Below, piece after piece: positions 53,479 through 62,246 of a stretch of DNA of 64,000 nucleotides. A program made the position numbers and the translations under genes. Source of the stretch: Ruegeria arenilitoris (GTDB lineage Bacteria; Pseudomonadota; Alphaproteobacteria; Rhodobacterales; Rhodobacteraceae). The stretch lies in the NCBI RefSeq assembly GCF_042675705.1, contig NZ_JBHTJJ010000001.1. One strand, given 5' to 3'. The notes below the pieces were generated by a model, which ran no database searches, had not been told where the DNA came from, and saw only the letters and a list, made by a program, of their open reading frames with translations. Every line of letters begins with the position of its first letter. The first letter of the stretch is position 1.

Positions 53479-54207
53479 TTATCCCGCCGCCAGCCACGCC
53501 TTGGCGTTTTCAATCTCTTCGGACGGGAAAAACTGAGTACGTGTGCCCAGAATGTGGCCACCCACGCGCTGCGCGATGTTCTGCCATGCCTTGTCGCCGA
53601 CGATAGCTGCCCGATCCAGCATTCCCACGTGACCGCGGGCCAGACGGAAATGCGCGGCCAGAGCGGTCAGCCCTTGCCAGCCATCGAACTCCCTCAGGTC
53701 GATCAGCAAGCGGAACGCATCCCGGTCGCCCAGAATGGCATCCAGATCGGCTTCGGCTTTTTCGTATTCCTCGGGGTCGAGCTTACCCATCAGGCTGACC
53801 TGCACGCATGGCCCGCCCAAATCCACGATGTGGATCGCGCCCAGAGATTCACGGATCCAGCGGCGCGCTTCTTCCAGCTCGGCCAGCTCGAATACCTGCA
53901 CCGGACAGGGCATCAGCGGCGCAGCCAGGCGCACGCTGGTCTGGACCCAGCCCTTGTCTGCGACGACCGCGGCGCGATCGAACCCGCGCCAATGGCTTAG
54001 GCCCAGCTTGGTATCTTCCCAAGCAGCGCCCAGATCGTAGCCTTTGAACTCGGGGCCGACGATAACCAGCAGGCGGACGGCGTCATGTTCCGACAGCGCA
54101 GCCTCGATTGCAGGAACCAGAGTGCTTGTGTAATCGGCGCTGGTTACTTCGCCGGACAATTCGATTTCGATCAATGCGCCGTCGGAATTCTTGTGGACCG
54201 TAATCAT
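53479..54207 (-). CDS. Duplicated SpoIIAA/STAS-like domain protein
   Basis: The 242-residue product contains two copies of the SpoIIAA-like (STAS-related) domain, residues 1-120 and 122-242. Each begins with a beta strand (IEIELSGEVTSADY and VQVSLMGKLDPEEYEKAEADLDAILG) and has the matching WRGFDRAAVVADKGW/HVGMLDRAAIVGDKAW block. In Bacillus such domains bind anti-sigma factors, but single-chain relatives here lack a nearby partner kinase. The two copies look like an internal duplication. It is cytosolic and is the third of the minus-strand genes between 53.4 and 55.9 kb. Confidence 0.82.
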   Translation of the reverse strand: MITVHKNSDGALIEIELSGEVTSADYTSTLVPAIEAALSEHDAVRLLVIVGPEFKGYDLGAAWEDTKLGLSHWRGFDRAAVVADKGWVQTSVRLAAPLMPCPVQVFELAELEEARRWIRESLGAIHIVDLGGPCVQVSLMGKLDPEEYEKAEADLDAILGDRDAFRLLIDLREFDGWQGLTALAAHFRLARGHVGMLDRAAIVGDKAWQNIAQRVGGHILGTRTQFFPSEEIENAKAWLAAG

Positions 54208-54240
54208 TTTGAGCCTCCAAAGCCAAAGAATGGCAGAAGG

Positions 54241-55026
54241 TTACGGGGATTCGACCCATTCGGCCACACCGCCCGGCAGCTCGGGCCGGAAATAGGCAAT
54301 CATCCGTCCGTCCGGCCCTGCCGTTGCCCCCACCCCCCAAGGCGCAACCCCATGCAAAGAATGGCGATGCAACACGTAGGTTTCGCCGGGCGAGGCCGAC
54401 ACTTCGATACGCGGGCAGGCTTCGAACACTTTGCGGCGAGCCGCCTGATAAGCCTCGGTGATATCAGTCTGCGCCCACCGGGTACGCGGGACACCGGCCA
54501 ACGCAGCCCGGAATGCCGCGCCCATGATTTTGTGGCTGCCATCCCAAACGACCAGAGGCGCGGCGTCTGCGCTCGCCTGTGTCAGCGGGATACCCAGGAC
54601 CCATGCGTGAGGCTCGTCGATCTTGCGCCGACGGTCCGGACCGCCGGGTTTCAGACCATCCACATGCGCCGCATCGCGCTTGGCCCGGTATCGGGCCGCC
54701 GCCTCGTTCTCGCCCCTGCGCGGGCGCGGATAGCCGGGATAAACGACCGAGACCTGCCCTTTGTGCAATTCGATCGCCCCATATTGTTCAACCAGAAACT
54801 CGACGACCTGCCCACTCAACGGGGCTGAGGCGCCGACACGCCCTGCGCCGTCATTGGGCAGTGCATCGACGCCGATGAACCAAGTGTCCTCGCAATCCAA
54901 CCACTGCCGGTGGGCCGGGTCACTGGCGGCCTGCTGTGCCAATGGTAGGGCGTGGGTCACCCAGTCGGCTACGGGCTTGTCGTAGGGGAATACTTCCCAA
55001 CCCCGCGACCAGAAAGGCCTTACCAC
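54241..55026 (-). CDS. Phytanoyl-CoA dioxygenase-like Fe(II)/2-oxoglutarate oxygenase
   Basis: The 261-residue product has the facial-triad pattern of 2-oxoglutarate oxygenases: HVDG (the HxD pair) near the middle and a second His in VLHRHSLHGVAPWG, with the RMIAYFRPEL arginine for 2-oxoglutarate near the C-terminus. The substrate is not known. The GTG start at 55026 overlaps the stop codon of the upstream TSUP gene by seven bases, so the two are coupled. AAGG precedes it. An ATG 35 codons further upstream would lie inside the TSUP gene and is not likely. Confidence 0.75.
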   Translation of the reverse strand: MVRPFWSRGWEVFPYDKPVADWVTHALPLAQQAASDPAHRQWLDCEDTWFIGVDALPNDGAGRVGASAPLSGQVVEFLVEQYGAIELHKGQVSVVYPGYPRPRRGENEAAARYRAKRDAAHVDGLKPGGPDRRRKIDEPHAWVLGIPLTQASADAAPLVVWDGSHKIMGAAFRAALAGVPRTRWAQTDITEAYQAARRKVFEACPRIEVSASPGETYVLHRHSLHGVAPWGVGATAGPDGRMIAYFRPELPGGVAEWVESP

Positions 55027-55844
55027 CCCACTGCCTTGCGTAGCATGTTGAGCGCCACCAGCGTGAGGAACACGGCAAACACGCGTTTGAGTGGCTTGGG
55101 GTCCATCGCATGAGCCAGTTTCACCCCCCAAGGCGCGGTGATCATCGTCATTGCAACAACCACACCAAAGGCCACAAGATTGACGGCGCCGATGGTCAGC
55201 GGCGGACGGTGTTCAGCTGCGATCGGCAGAAACAGAAAGCCCAGTACCGAGGGTACGGCGATGATCACGCCAAAGCCCGCTGCCGTCGCAACGGCCCGAT
55301 GGATGGGAGTGTTGTAGAGGCTCATCAGCGGCACCCCAAAGCTGCCACCGCCAATTCCCATCAGCACCGACAGAAACCCGACCAAAGGCGAAATCGCCAA
55401 CCGCTTCAGTCCGTCGGGCATGGCATCACCCAGTCGCCATTCGGACTTGCCAAGCCCCAGATAAGCGCCAATCACCATTCCAAGGATACCGAACAGCGCC
55501 TGCAACGCTTCCGTGCGCAGGGCCGAGGCGACCAGTACGCCAACAATCGCACCGACAGCGATACCCGGACCCCAGCCGCGCAGAATATCCCAATCGACGG
55601 CGCCTTTCTTGTTGTGACTCAGCACCGAACGAACCGAAGTCACGATGATCGTGGCAAGTGACGTCGCAAGACACAGCTGCATCAGCTGCGGGCCACCATA
55701 TCCCAGCGTTTGAAAAGCGTAGAAGAAGGCCGGCACCAGAACGATCCCGCCACCGACTCCCAAAAGGCCAGCCAAAACACCGGCCAGCGCGCCGATCACA
55801 AGCAAAAGGCCCAGCATCTGGGCCAGCAACATCGTATCGGGCAT
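55020..55844 (-). CDS. TSUP-family (TauE/SafE) membrane permease
   Basis: The 274-residue protein has eight to nine hydrophobic helices and the repeated TSUP motifs LAGLLGVGGGIVLVPAFF near residue 22 and FLSVLMGIGGGSFGVPLM near 160. It is therefore a candidate exporter for sulfite or a sulfonate-like anion. It is coupled to a 2-oxoglutarate oxygenase gene, which is unlike the secF-linked TSUP protein at 19.5 kb. It is the first gene of this pair; dusA lies 33 bases further on. Confidence 0.9.
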   Translation of the reverse strand: MPDTMLLAQMLGLLLVIGALAGVLAGLLGVGGGIVLVPAFFYAFQTLGYGGPQLMQLCLATSLATIIVTSVRSVLSHNKKGAVDWDILRGWGPGIAVGAIVGVLVASALRTEALQALFGILGMVIGAYLGLGKSEWRLGDAMPDGLKRLAISPLVGFLSVLMGIGGGSFGVPLMSLYNTPIHRAVATAAGFGVIIAVPSVLGFLFLPIAAEHRPPLTIGAVNLVAFGVVVAMTMITAPWGVKLAHAMDPKPLKRVFAVFLTLVALNMLRKAVGW

Positions 55845-55877
55845 CCGTCCCCCTTGGTCCCCGGCCCGTGGGCCGTC

Positions 55878-56915
55878 TTAAACTACCTGCGCCGCCTCGG
55901 CATCCGGTGCCACGCGGGACAGCGCGTCCAGAACCACGTCGGGTCCGGCATGGTCTTTGACGGCGCCTTCGGACAAAGCGCGCCTCCAACCACGAGCACC
56001 CGGGCGTCCTGCGAACAATCCCAGCATATGTCGGGTGATCTGGTGCAACCGCCCCCCGCCGGCAAGATGCCGATCGATATAGGGCAGCATTTTCATCACG
56101 ACTTCAACCGGATCCGCCCTTTGCCCCGACCCGTAGATCATCGGGTCGGCCTCGGCCAGAATATCGGTTGGCTGATGATAGGCAGACCGCCCGATCATCA
56201 CCCCGTCCAGTCCGGCGTCCAGATGCACCTGGGCTTCGGCCAGTGTCGTGATGCCTCCGTTGATCGAGATGTGGAGATCTGGAAAATCTGCTTTCATCCG
56301 GTGAACCAGATCGTAGTCCAGCGGCGGTATATCCCTGTTTTCTTTGGGGCTAAGCCCCTGAAGCCAGGCCTTGCGGGCGTGGATCGTCACGCGCCGACAG
56401 CCGGCGGCGCGAATCCGATCCAGAAACTCGGGCAATACGTCCTCGGGGTTTTGGTCATCCACGCCGATCCGACATTTGACCGTGACATCGACATCAACAA
56501 CTTCCCGCATGGCGGCCACGCAATCGGCGACCCGACCCGCCTCTTTCATCAAGACGGCCCCAAACGTTCCCGATTGAACCCTGTCCGACGGACAGCCACA
56601 GTTCAGGTTGATCTCGTCATACCCGGCCTCAGCCCCCAATGCGGCCGCCTGAGCCAGCTCCTGCGGGTCAGATCCGCCCAATTGCAGAGCAACGGGATGT
56701 TCCTCGGGGCTATGGTCCAAAAGATGCAGCGCTCCGCCCCGCACCAGAGCAGGGGCCGTCACCATTTCCGTGTACAAAAGCGTTTCAGCACTGAGCAGGC
56801 GGTGCAGATACCGACAGTGCCGATCGGTCCAATCCATCATCGGCGCAACCGACAAGCGCGCAGCGCGAGTGACTTCGCTGCGATCAGCAAGTGCCCGAGA
56901 TTGAGACCCAGCCAT
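55878..56915 (-). CDS. dusA: tRNA-dihydrouridine synthase A
   Basis: DusA reduces uridines 20 and 20a of tRNA with FMN and NADPH. The 345-residue product has LSVAPMMDWTDRHCRYLHRLL near residue 25, NLNCGCPSDRVQSGTFGAVLM (catalytic Cys) near 95 and the FMN-binding INGGITTLAEAQVHL near 220. The start at MAGSQSRALAD follows AAGGA. A short GC-rich hairpin sits upstream, between it and the arsenic operon. It is a DUS family member of normal length. Confidence 0.95.
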   Translation of the reverse strand: MAGSQSRALADRSEVTRAARLSVAPMMDWTDRHCRYLHRLLSAETLLYTEMVTAPALVRGGALHLLDHSPEEHPVALQLGGSDPQELAQAAALGAEAGYDEINLNCGCPSDRVQSGTFGAVLMKEAGRVADCVAAMREVVDVDVTVKCRIGVDDQNPEDVLPEFLDRIRAAGCRRVTIHARKAWLQGLSPKENRDIPPLDYDLVHRMKADFPDLHISINGGITTLAEAQVHLDAGLDGVMIGRSAYHQPTDILAEADPMIYGSGQRADPVEVVMKMLPYIDRHLAGGGRLHQITRHMLGLFAGRPGARGWRRALSEGAVKDHAGPDVVLDALSRVAPDAEAAQVV

Positions 56916-56954
56916 CAGTGCGTGTTCCTTTTTGTGGCCCAGACAAATAGTGCA

Positions 56955-56975
56955 GGGCCCGGCCAAGCCGGGCCC
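56955..56975 (-). terminator. GC-rich hairpin after the arsenic operon
   Basis: GGGCCCGGC-caa-GCCGGGCCC forms a perfect 9-bp stem between the acr3 stop codon (57025) and the dusA start. It may end the arsenic transcript. No T run follows on the minus strand. Confidence 0.6.
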
Positions 56976-57024
56976 GCGCTAGGCGTCTACCACTGTTTGA
57001 CGCAGGATTTCCACCGTCGGATTG

Positions 57025-58068
57025 CTAGGCCCGGACGTCCTTTGGAGATTGTTCCGAACGCTCGGCAAAACTGCCGCGCGTCCGGTTGGCGAAAGCCACC
57101 AGCGACAGCATCACCGGCACCTCGACCAGAACACCCACCACCGTGGCCAGAGCCGCACCCGAATTCAGGCCGAACAGGCTGATGGCGACGGCCACCGCCA
57201 GTTCAAAGAAGTTCGACGTGCCGATCAGTGCGCAGGGCGCCGCAATCCGGTGCGGCACGCGCAGGGCAAAGGCCGCCGCATAAGCCACCGCAAAGATCCC
57301 GTAGGACTGGATCAGGATCGGCACGGCGATCAGCGCGATAACCATCGGGCGGTCCAGGATCACCTGCCCCTGCAGGCCGAACAGGATGACGACGGTCGCG
57401 ATCAGGCCGACAACGCCCCACGGCTTGACCCGGTCGCGGAACGCCTCGATCCGCTCGGCCGAGCCCAGCCGGTTGCGCGTCCAGACACCTGCCGCCAGGG
57501 GCAGCGCCACGAACAGGACAACCGACAGCACCAGCGTCTGCCACGGAACCGAAATGTCGGTCACGCCCAGCAGGAAGGCCACGATCGGAGCAAAGGCAAA
57601 GACCATGACGATGTCATTCACCGACACCTGCAGCAACGTATAGTTCTCGTCCCCCTTGGTCAGATGCGACCAGACGAACACCATTGCCGTGCAGGGCGCG
57701 GCACCCAGCAGGATCAGCCCCGCGATATATTGCTGGGCATCGGCGGGCGCGATCAGGTCGGCGAAGACGTATTCGAAGAACAGCACGCCCAGCGCGGCCA
57801 TGGTAAAGGGCTTGATCAGCCAGTTGACCACCAAGGTGATCGCCAGCCCTTTGGGCTGTTTTACCACGTCGCGCAGGCTGCTTGGGTCCACCCCCACCAT
57901 CATCGGATAGACCATGGCCCAGATCAGAACCGCCACCACCAGGTTGACATTGGCCACCTCGGCCGCCGCGATGGCCTGGACCAAACCCGGCGCGAATGAG
58001 CCGATGGCGATCCCGGCGGCCATGGCCAGCGCGATCCACAAGGACAGATACCGTTCAAATACGCTCAT
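57025..58068 (-). CDS. acr3: Arsenite efflux transporter Acr3
   Basis: Acr3 is an arsenite(III) exporter in the inner membrane. The 347-residue protein has ten hydrophobic helices. GAAPCTAMVFVWSHLTKGDENYTLLQV (shown in parts: GAAPCTAMVFVW) is the family's conserved cysteine motif, and the repeated ALIGTSNFFELAVA also matches. Its ATG overlaps the ArsJ stop by four bases. It is last in the operon. Confidence 0.95.
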   Translation of the reverse strand: MSVFERYLSLWIALAMAAGIAIGSFAPGLVQAIAAAEVANVNLVVAVLIWAMVYPMMVGVDPSSLRDVVKQPKGLAITLVVNWLIKPFTMAALGVLFFEYVFADLIAPADAQQYIAGLILLGAAPCTAMVFVWSHLTKGDENYTLLQVSVNDIVMVFAFAPIVAFLLGVTDISVPWQTLVLSVVLFVALPLAAGVWTRNRLGSAERIEAFRDRVKPWGVVGLIATVVILFGLQGQVILDRPMVIALIAVPILIQSYGIFAVAYAAAFALRVPHRIAAPCALIGTSNFFELAVAVAISLFGLNSGAALATVVGVLVEVPVMLSLVAFANRTRGSFAERSEQSPKDVRA

Positions 58069-59342
58069 GCAGAGATCTCCGAAGTTGTTTGGGGCTGCAA
58101 GCGCCCCGCCGCAAGGACGGACAGCGCGACCATGGCGGCCGCCGTCCCCAGCATCAAGGGCAACCCGCCCCATTGATAGGTCAGCCCGGACAGCAGCGTA
58201 CCCAACAGCCGCCCGCCCGCATTGGCCATGTAGTAGAAGCCCACATCCATCGTCACCCGCTCGGCCCGGGTGAAGGCCAGGATCAGATAGGAATGCAGTG
58301 AGGAATTCACCGCAAAGACCGCGCCAAAGGCCAGCAGGCCACCTACCAGCGTCAGCGTCAGCCAGGGCGCCGGACCAGAGGACATCAGCGCGGCCACCGT
58401 CAGGACGGCCGGCACGCAGGCCAGCCCCCAGGCCCAACTGCGCGCCGCCGCGACCAGGTCGGCCTCATCCCGCGACCCTGCCCGCAGCACACGCGGGGCG
58501 GCAGCCTGAACAATGCCGTACAGAATGATCCACAAGGCCATGAACCCGCCGATCAGAAAAAAGGCCGAGCGGTTGCCCGCTTCGCTGCCATCCGACAACA
58601 CGGCGTAGAAATAGATCGGGATGCCAACGACGAACCAGACGTCGCGCGCCCCGAACAGGAAGACCCGCGCCGCGGACAGCCAGTTCACATTGGCCGATTT
58701 TGAGAAGACCTCGGAAAACTTCGCGCCCTTGCGGCCCTTGGGCAGCCCCGGCGGCATCGCCAGCAGCACGGCCACCAGGATCAGGAACAAAACCCCCGCT
58801 ATACCCAGCACGGCACCCGTGAAGCCGAACCCGGCCAACAAGGCCGCCCCCAGCAGGAAGCCCAACCCCTTGACTGCGTTCTTCGACCCGGTCAGCACCG
58901 CGACCCAGCGGAACAACCCGCCGCCTTCGGTGGGGGCCAACAGCTTGACCGCCGATTTCGATGACATCTTGGTCAGGTCCTTGGCCACGCCGCTGGCGCC
59001 CTGCACGACCATCACGAAGGCGACGGACGCACCGATGGTCCAGCCCGGATCCAACTGCGCCAGCGCCAGCAATGCCAGCACCTGTATCGTCAGCCCCGCA
59101 TACAGGGTCGCGGTCAGCCCGAACCGCGCGGCGATCCACCCGGCGGCCAGGTTGGTGACCATCCCGGCGATCTCGTACAGCACGAACAGATAGGCCAGCT
59201 GAACCGGTGAAAAACCCAGCGTGTGAAAATGCAGCAGCACCAGCATCCGCAGGGCGCCGTCGGTCAGCATGAAGGCCCAATAGGCAGCCGTGACGGCAAT
59301 ATAGGCCGACAGCCCGTCCGGACGTTGGGAAGCGCGGGTCAA
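58065..59342 (-). CDS. arsJ: Organoarsenical efflux transporter ArsJ
   Basis: ArsJ exports 1-arseno-3-phosphoglycerate, the unstable product of GAPDH acting on arsenate. The 425-residue protein is a major facilitator with 12 helices; the first is AYIAVTAAYWAFMLTDGALRML (parts shown). LTKMSSKSAVKLLAPTE and TGSKNAVKGLGFLLG are typical of ArsJ. Start: a TTG that overlaps the GAPDH stop codon (TTGA), and it is followed by Acr3 with another four-base overlap. Confidence 0.92.
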   Translation of the reverse strand: MTRASQRPDGLSAYIAVTAAYWAFMLTDGALRMLVLLHFHTLGFSPVQLAYLFVLYEIAGMVTNLAAGWIAARFGLTATLYAGLTIQVLALLALAQLDPGWTIGASVAFVMVVQGASGVAKDLTKMSSKSAVKLLAPTEGGGLFRWVAVLTGSKNAVKGLGFLLGAALLAGFGFTGAVLGIAGVLFLILVAVLLAMPPGLPKGRKGAKFSEVFSKSANVNWLSAARVFLFGARDVWFVVGIPIYFYAVLSDGSEAGNRSAFFLIGGFMALWIILYGIVQAAAPRVLRAGSRDEADLVAAARSWAWGLACVPAVLTVAALMSSGPAPWLTLTLVGGLLAFGAVFAVNSSLHSYLILAFTRAERVTMDVGFYYMANAGGRLLGTLLSGLTYQWGGLPLMLGTAAAMVALSVLAAGRLQPQTTSEISA

Positions 59343-60337
59343 AGCGATGCCCCGACCATCATCGCGACATCCACCAGACGGTGCGCGTAGCCCATCTCGT
59401 TGTCGTACCAAGCATAGACCTTTACCTGCGTTCCGTTCACCACCATGGTCGACGGTGCATCCACGATGCTGGACCGGGTGTCATTGGTATAGTCGGTCGA
59501 GACCAGAGGACGCTCCTCATAGCCCAGAATGCCGGCCAGAGGCCCCTCGGCCGCGGCCTTGAACATGACGTTCACCTCTTCGGCCGTCGTTTCGCGTTCG
59601 ACCTCGAACACGCAATCGGTCAGCGAGGCATTCAGCAGCGGCACCCGCACCGCATGCCCGTTCAGCCGCCCCGTCAGCTCGGGATAGATCAGGGTGATCG
59701 CCGTGGCGCTGCCAGTGGTCGTGGGGATCAGCGAGTTCAGCGCCGAGCGCGCACGGCGCAGGTCCTTGGCCGGACGGTCCACGATCGTCTGCGTGTTGGT
59801 CACGTCATGAATCGTGGTGATCGAGCCGTGCCGGATGCCCAGGCTCTCGTGGATCACCTTGACCACCGGGGCCAGGCAGTTCGTGGTGCAACTGGCCGCG
59901 GTCACGATGCGGTGGCGCGCCGGATCATAGGTGCCCTCGTTCACGCCGAAGACGATATTGGCCGCATCACCATCCTTGACCGGCGCCGAGACCACCACTT
60001 TCTTCACTCCGGCGTCAAAGTATGGGGCCAGCTTGGCCTCGGTTTTGAAGACCCCGGTGCAGTCGATGACGACGTCGACGCCTTCAAGCGGCAGATCAGA
60101 CAGGTTGCGGGTTCCGATGAAGGGCAACCGAACGCCGTCGATGGTGACCGAGCTTTCATCATGGCGAAACTCGGCGTCCCAGCGGCCATGCACGGTGTCG
60201 AACTCCAGAAGATGCGCGTGCATCGCGGGGTCCCCCACCGCGTCGTTGATCCAGGCGATCTGCGCGCCTTTCTCAAGCAGGGGTTTCAGGGCCAGCTTGC
60301 CGATGCGGCCAAGGCCGTTGAGAGCATAGACGGTCAT
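59339..60337 (-). CDS. ArsJ-associated glyceraldehyde-3-phosphate dehydrogenase
   Basis: The 332-residue enzyme is of type I GAPDH form, with NGLGRIGK at the NAD site, catalytic Cys in SCTTNCLAPV and NEMGYAHRLVDV at the C-terminus. In arsenic operons this enzyme arsenylates glyceraldehyde-3-phosphate with arsenate, and ArsJ exports the product. It is not the main glycolytic enzyme. Its ATG overlaps the ArsR-ArsC stop by four bases. Confidence 0.93.
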   Translation of the reverse strand: MTVYALNGLGRIGKLALKPLLEKGAQIAWINDAVGDPAMHAHLLEFDTVHGRWDAEFRHDESSVTIDGVRLPFIGTRNLSDLPLEGVDVVIDCTGVFKTEAKLAPYFDAGVKKVVVSAPVKDGDAANIVFGVNEGTYDPARHRIVTAASCTTNCLAPVVKVIHESLGIRHGSITTIHDVTNTQTIVDRPAKDLRRARSALNSLIPTTTGSATAITLIYPELTGRLNGHAVRVPLLNASLTDCVFEVERETTAEEVNVMFKAAAEGPLAGILGYEERPLVSTDYTNDTRSSIVDAPSTMVVNGTQVKVYAWYDNEMGYAHRLVDVAMMVGASL

Positions 60338-61179
60338 GCGATTTCTCCGGTATGGATCTGGCCGATGTCATCCACGGCCTTCTGAAGGGACATGCGGTCA
60401 AGGGTTTCGAACGGCAGCGAGGAAAAGGTCAGGATCCGGTTGCGCAACGCGCCGTAGGCCTGCTGGAAGGCAAGGCTTTTTTGGGCCTCTGTCCCCTCGG
60501 CCTTCACCGGATCGGGCATACCCCAATGCGCGCTGATCGGCTGCCCGGGCCAGGCGGGGCAATCTTCGTTCGCAGCCTGATTGCATACGGTGAACACGAA
60601 ATCGAATTTCGGCGCGCCCGGGGCCTGGAACTCGCCTACATTCTTGGCGCGCAGGTCCGAGATGTCGTGCCCATTCTGCCGCAGCACCTCAAGCGCCGCT
60701 GGGTTCAACTGGGACTGAGGACGTGTACCGGCGGAAAACACGTGGAACCGGTCGCCGCCAAGCTGCTTCAAAAGGGCCTCGGCGAAAATCGAGCGCGCGG
60801 AATTCCCGGTGCATATGAACAAAACGTTGTAGGTACGCGCGGCATTGGCCGCATGCGCGTCAACGCCGTTGAGCGGACTGGGCGCGAAGAGTTCCGGGCG
60901 CCCACGGCAGCAATCCAGCAGAAGATAATCGAACGTCTCCCGCACGGCGTCCATATCCACCGAGTAGCGTAAGGACGTCCCGACCCTTTCCTGCGTCACA
61001 AGTCCCGCCTGCATCAGCGCATTCACGTAGTTGGACAGCGTATTCGGCTTGAGGTCCAACGCGATGGCAATCTCGGTCGCGGGTATGCGATCGGGATACC
61101 GGCGCATCAACAACCGAAAAACGGCCAACCGAGACGGATGACCCAAGGTGGACAGGCGGTCGGGAATCACTCTTTCCAT
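60334..61179 (-). CDS. ArsR repressor - arsenate reductase (ArsC) fusion
   Basis: Two domains are fused in 281 residues. Residues 1-100 form a winged-helix ArsR regulator with LDLKPNTLSNYVNALMQAGLV and a Cys90-Cys91 pair in DCCRGRP, probably the As(III) sensor. Residues 115-281 form a low-molecular-weight phosphatase-type arsenate reductase with the P-loop CTGNSAR (Cys123, Arg129) and further cysteines in VCNQAANEDC. One polypeptide therefore senses arsenite and reduces arsenate. It is the first gene of the operon and probably autoregulates it. Confidence 0.93.
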   Translation of the reverse strand: MERVIPDRLSTLGHPSRLAVFRLLMRRYPDRIPATEIAIALDLKPNTLSNYVNALMQAGLVTQERVGTSLRYSVDMDAVRETFDYLLLDCCRGRPELFAPSPLNGVDAHAANAARTYNVLFICTGNSARSIFAEALLKQLGGDRFHVFSAGTRPQSQLNPAALEVLRQNGHDISDLRAKNVGEFQAPGAPKFDFVFTVCNQAANEDCPAWPGQPISAHWGMPDPVKAEGTEAQKSLAFQQAYGALRNRILTFSSLPFETLDRMSLQKAVDDIGQIHTGEIA

Positions 61180-61180
61180 A

Positions 61181-61200
61181 GTTCATGGATATTCGAATTA
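61181..61200 (-). promoter_or_regulatory. Probable ArsR operator and -10 region at the start of the arsenic operon
   Basis: Immediately upstream of the ATG at 61179, the minus strand reads ATTCGAATAT then CCATGAACT, with an AT-rich palindrome ATTCGAAT. ArsR operators commonly have this form. It is so close to the start codon that the transcript may be leaderless. Confidence 0.45.
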
Positions 61201-61318
61201 ACGGCGCAATCAAGTGCCCGTTTTTGGCGCGTTGAAACCGCTCGCAAGAATTCGCGATTAGCCACAATGCCGCCCCTCGCCCAAAACGGAACGACGGGTG
61301 AATTGACAAGGAAGAAAA

Positions 61319-61405
61319 TGGTGCGGCCGAGAAGACTCGAACTTCCACGGGTGTTACCCCACAGCGACCTCAACGCTGCGCGTCTACCAATTCCGCCACG
61401 GCCGC
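61319..61405 (-). tRNA. tRNA-Leu (anticodon GAG)
   Basis: A complete cloverleaf is visible on the minus strand. It has a GCGGCCG/CGGCCGC acceptor stem, a D arm with GGAATTGGTAGAC, an anticodon stem CAGCG/CGCTG with loop TTGAGGT (anticodon GAG), a long variable arm TGGGGTAACACCC as in leucine tRNAs, GTTCGAGTC in the T arm and an encoded CCA end (61319-61321). It is 87 nt long. Confidence 0.97.
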
Positions 61406-61547
61406 ACTGCCTGTGACTTGGTAGGCGGCGTATAGACGCTTGGCAAAAGGATGTGAAGAGGCAAAAGCAACCGCATTGGAATTCCCGGCCCGCAACCATA
61501 TCTGTGGGGTCATGAAACCCGATGCCACATTGCAGCAGGAGCATACG

Positions 61548-62207
61548 ATGCCCACCCCCGATCCTCGCCCCGTCATCCAAGTCGACATCGTATCCGATGT
61601 CGTATGCCCGTGGTGCATCGTCGGGTTTCGTCAGCTTGATCTGGCGCTGGAGCAGGAGAACGTGCTGGCGCAGCTCCGGTGGCACCCATTCGAACTGAAC
61701 CCCACTATGGGGCCGGACGGCCAGAACCTGCGAGAGCACATCATGGAGAAGTACAGCTCGACCGCCGAGCAGAGCCAGCAGGCCCGAGACCGCTTGACCG
61801 CGCTGGGTGCAGATTTGAGCTTCACGTTCAATTTCAATGATGACAGCCGGATAGTGAACACCTTTGCTGCGCATCAACTTCTGGACTGGGCCGAAACGCA
61901 AGGCAGGCAACACCCGCTGAAGCTGGCCTTGTTCAAGGCCTATTTCACAGATCAGCGGGATGTTTCGAAAGTTGAGGTGTTGCTGGATGCCGCTCAGACG
62001 GCTGGCCTCGACCCAGACGCCGCCCGCGCGGCGTTGGAATCGGGCACGCATGCAGACCCGGTAAGGCAAAAGCAACAATTCTGGACCAGCCGAGGCATCA
62101 CCGGAGTTCCGGCAATGGTTTTTGGCGGCAAGTACCTGCTGACGGGTGCGCAGGGCACCGAGACTTACGCTCAGGTCCTGCAGCGATGCCTGGCCGAGGC
62201 CGCCTAA
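61548..62207 (+). CDS. DsbA-family oxidoreductase (FrnE-like)
   Basis: The 219-residue product is a soluble thioredoxin-fold protein of the DsbA/FrnE type, with active site CPWC at residues 20-23. The family's GITGVPAMVFGGKYLLTGAQG block follows in the C-terminal half. There is no signal peptide, so it is cytoplasmic. The usual substrate is unknown; oxidative stress roles are proposed for FrnE. GGAG precedes the ATG. Confidence 0.9.
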   Translation: MPTPDPRPVIQVDIVSDVVCPWCIVGFRQLDLALEQENVLAQLRWHPFELNPTMGPDGQNLREHIMEKYSSTAEQSQQARDRLTALGADLSFTFNFNDDSRIVNTFAAHQLLDWAETQGRQHPLKLALFKAYFTDQRDVSKVEVLLDAAQTAGLDPDAARAALESGTHADPVRQKQQFWTSRGITGVPAMVFGGKYLLTGAQGTETYAQVLQRCLAEAA

Positions 62208-62246
62208 CCTCTTTCGCTTGGACAGCAGGACAGCTATGAGGCGCGC

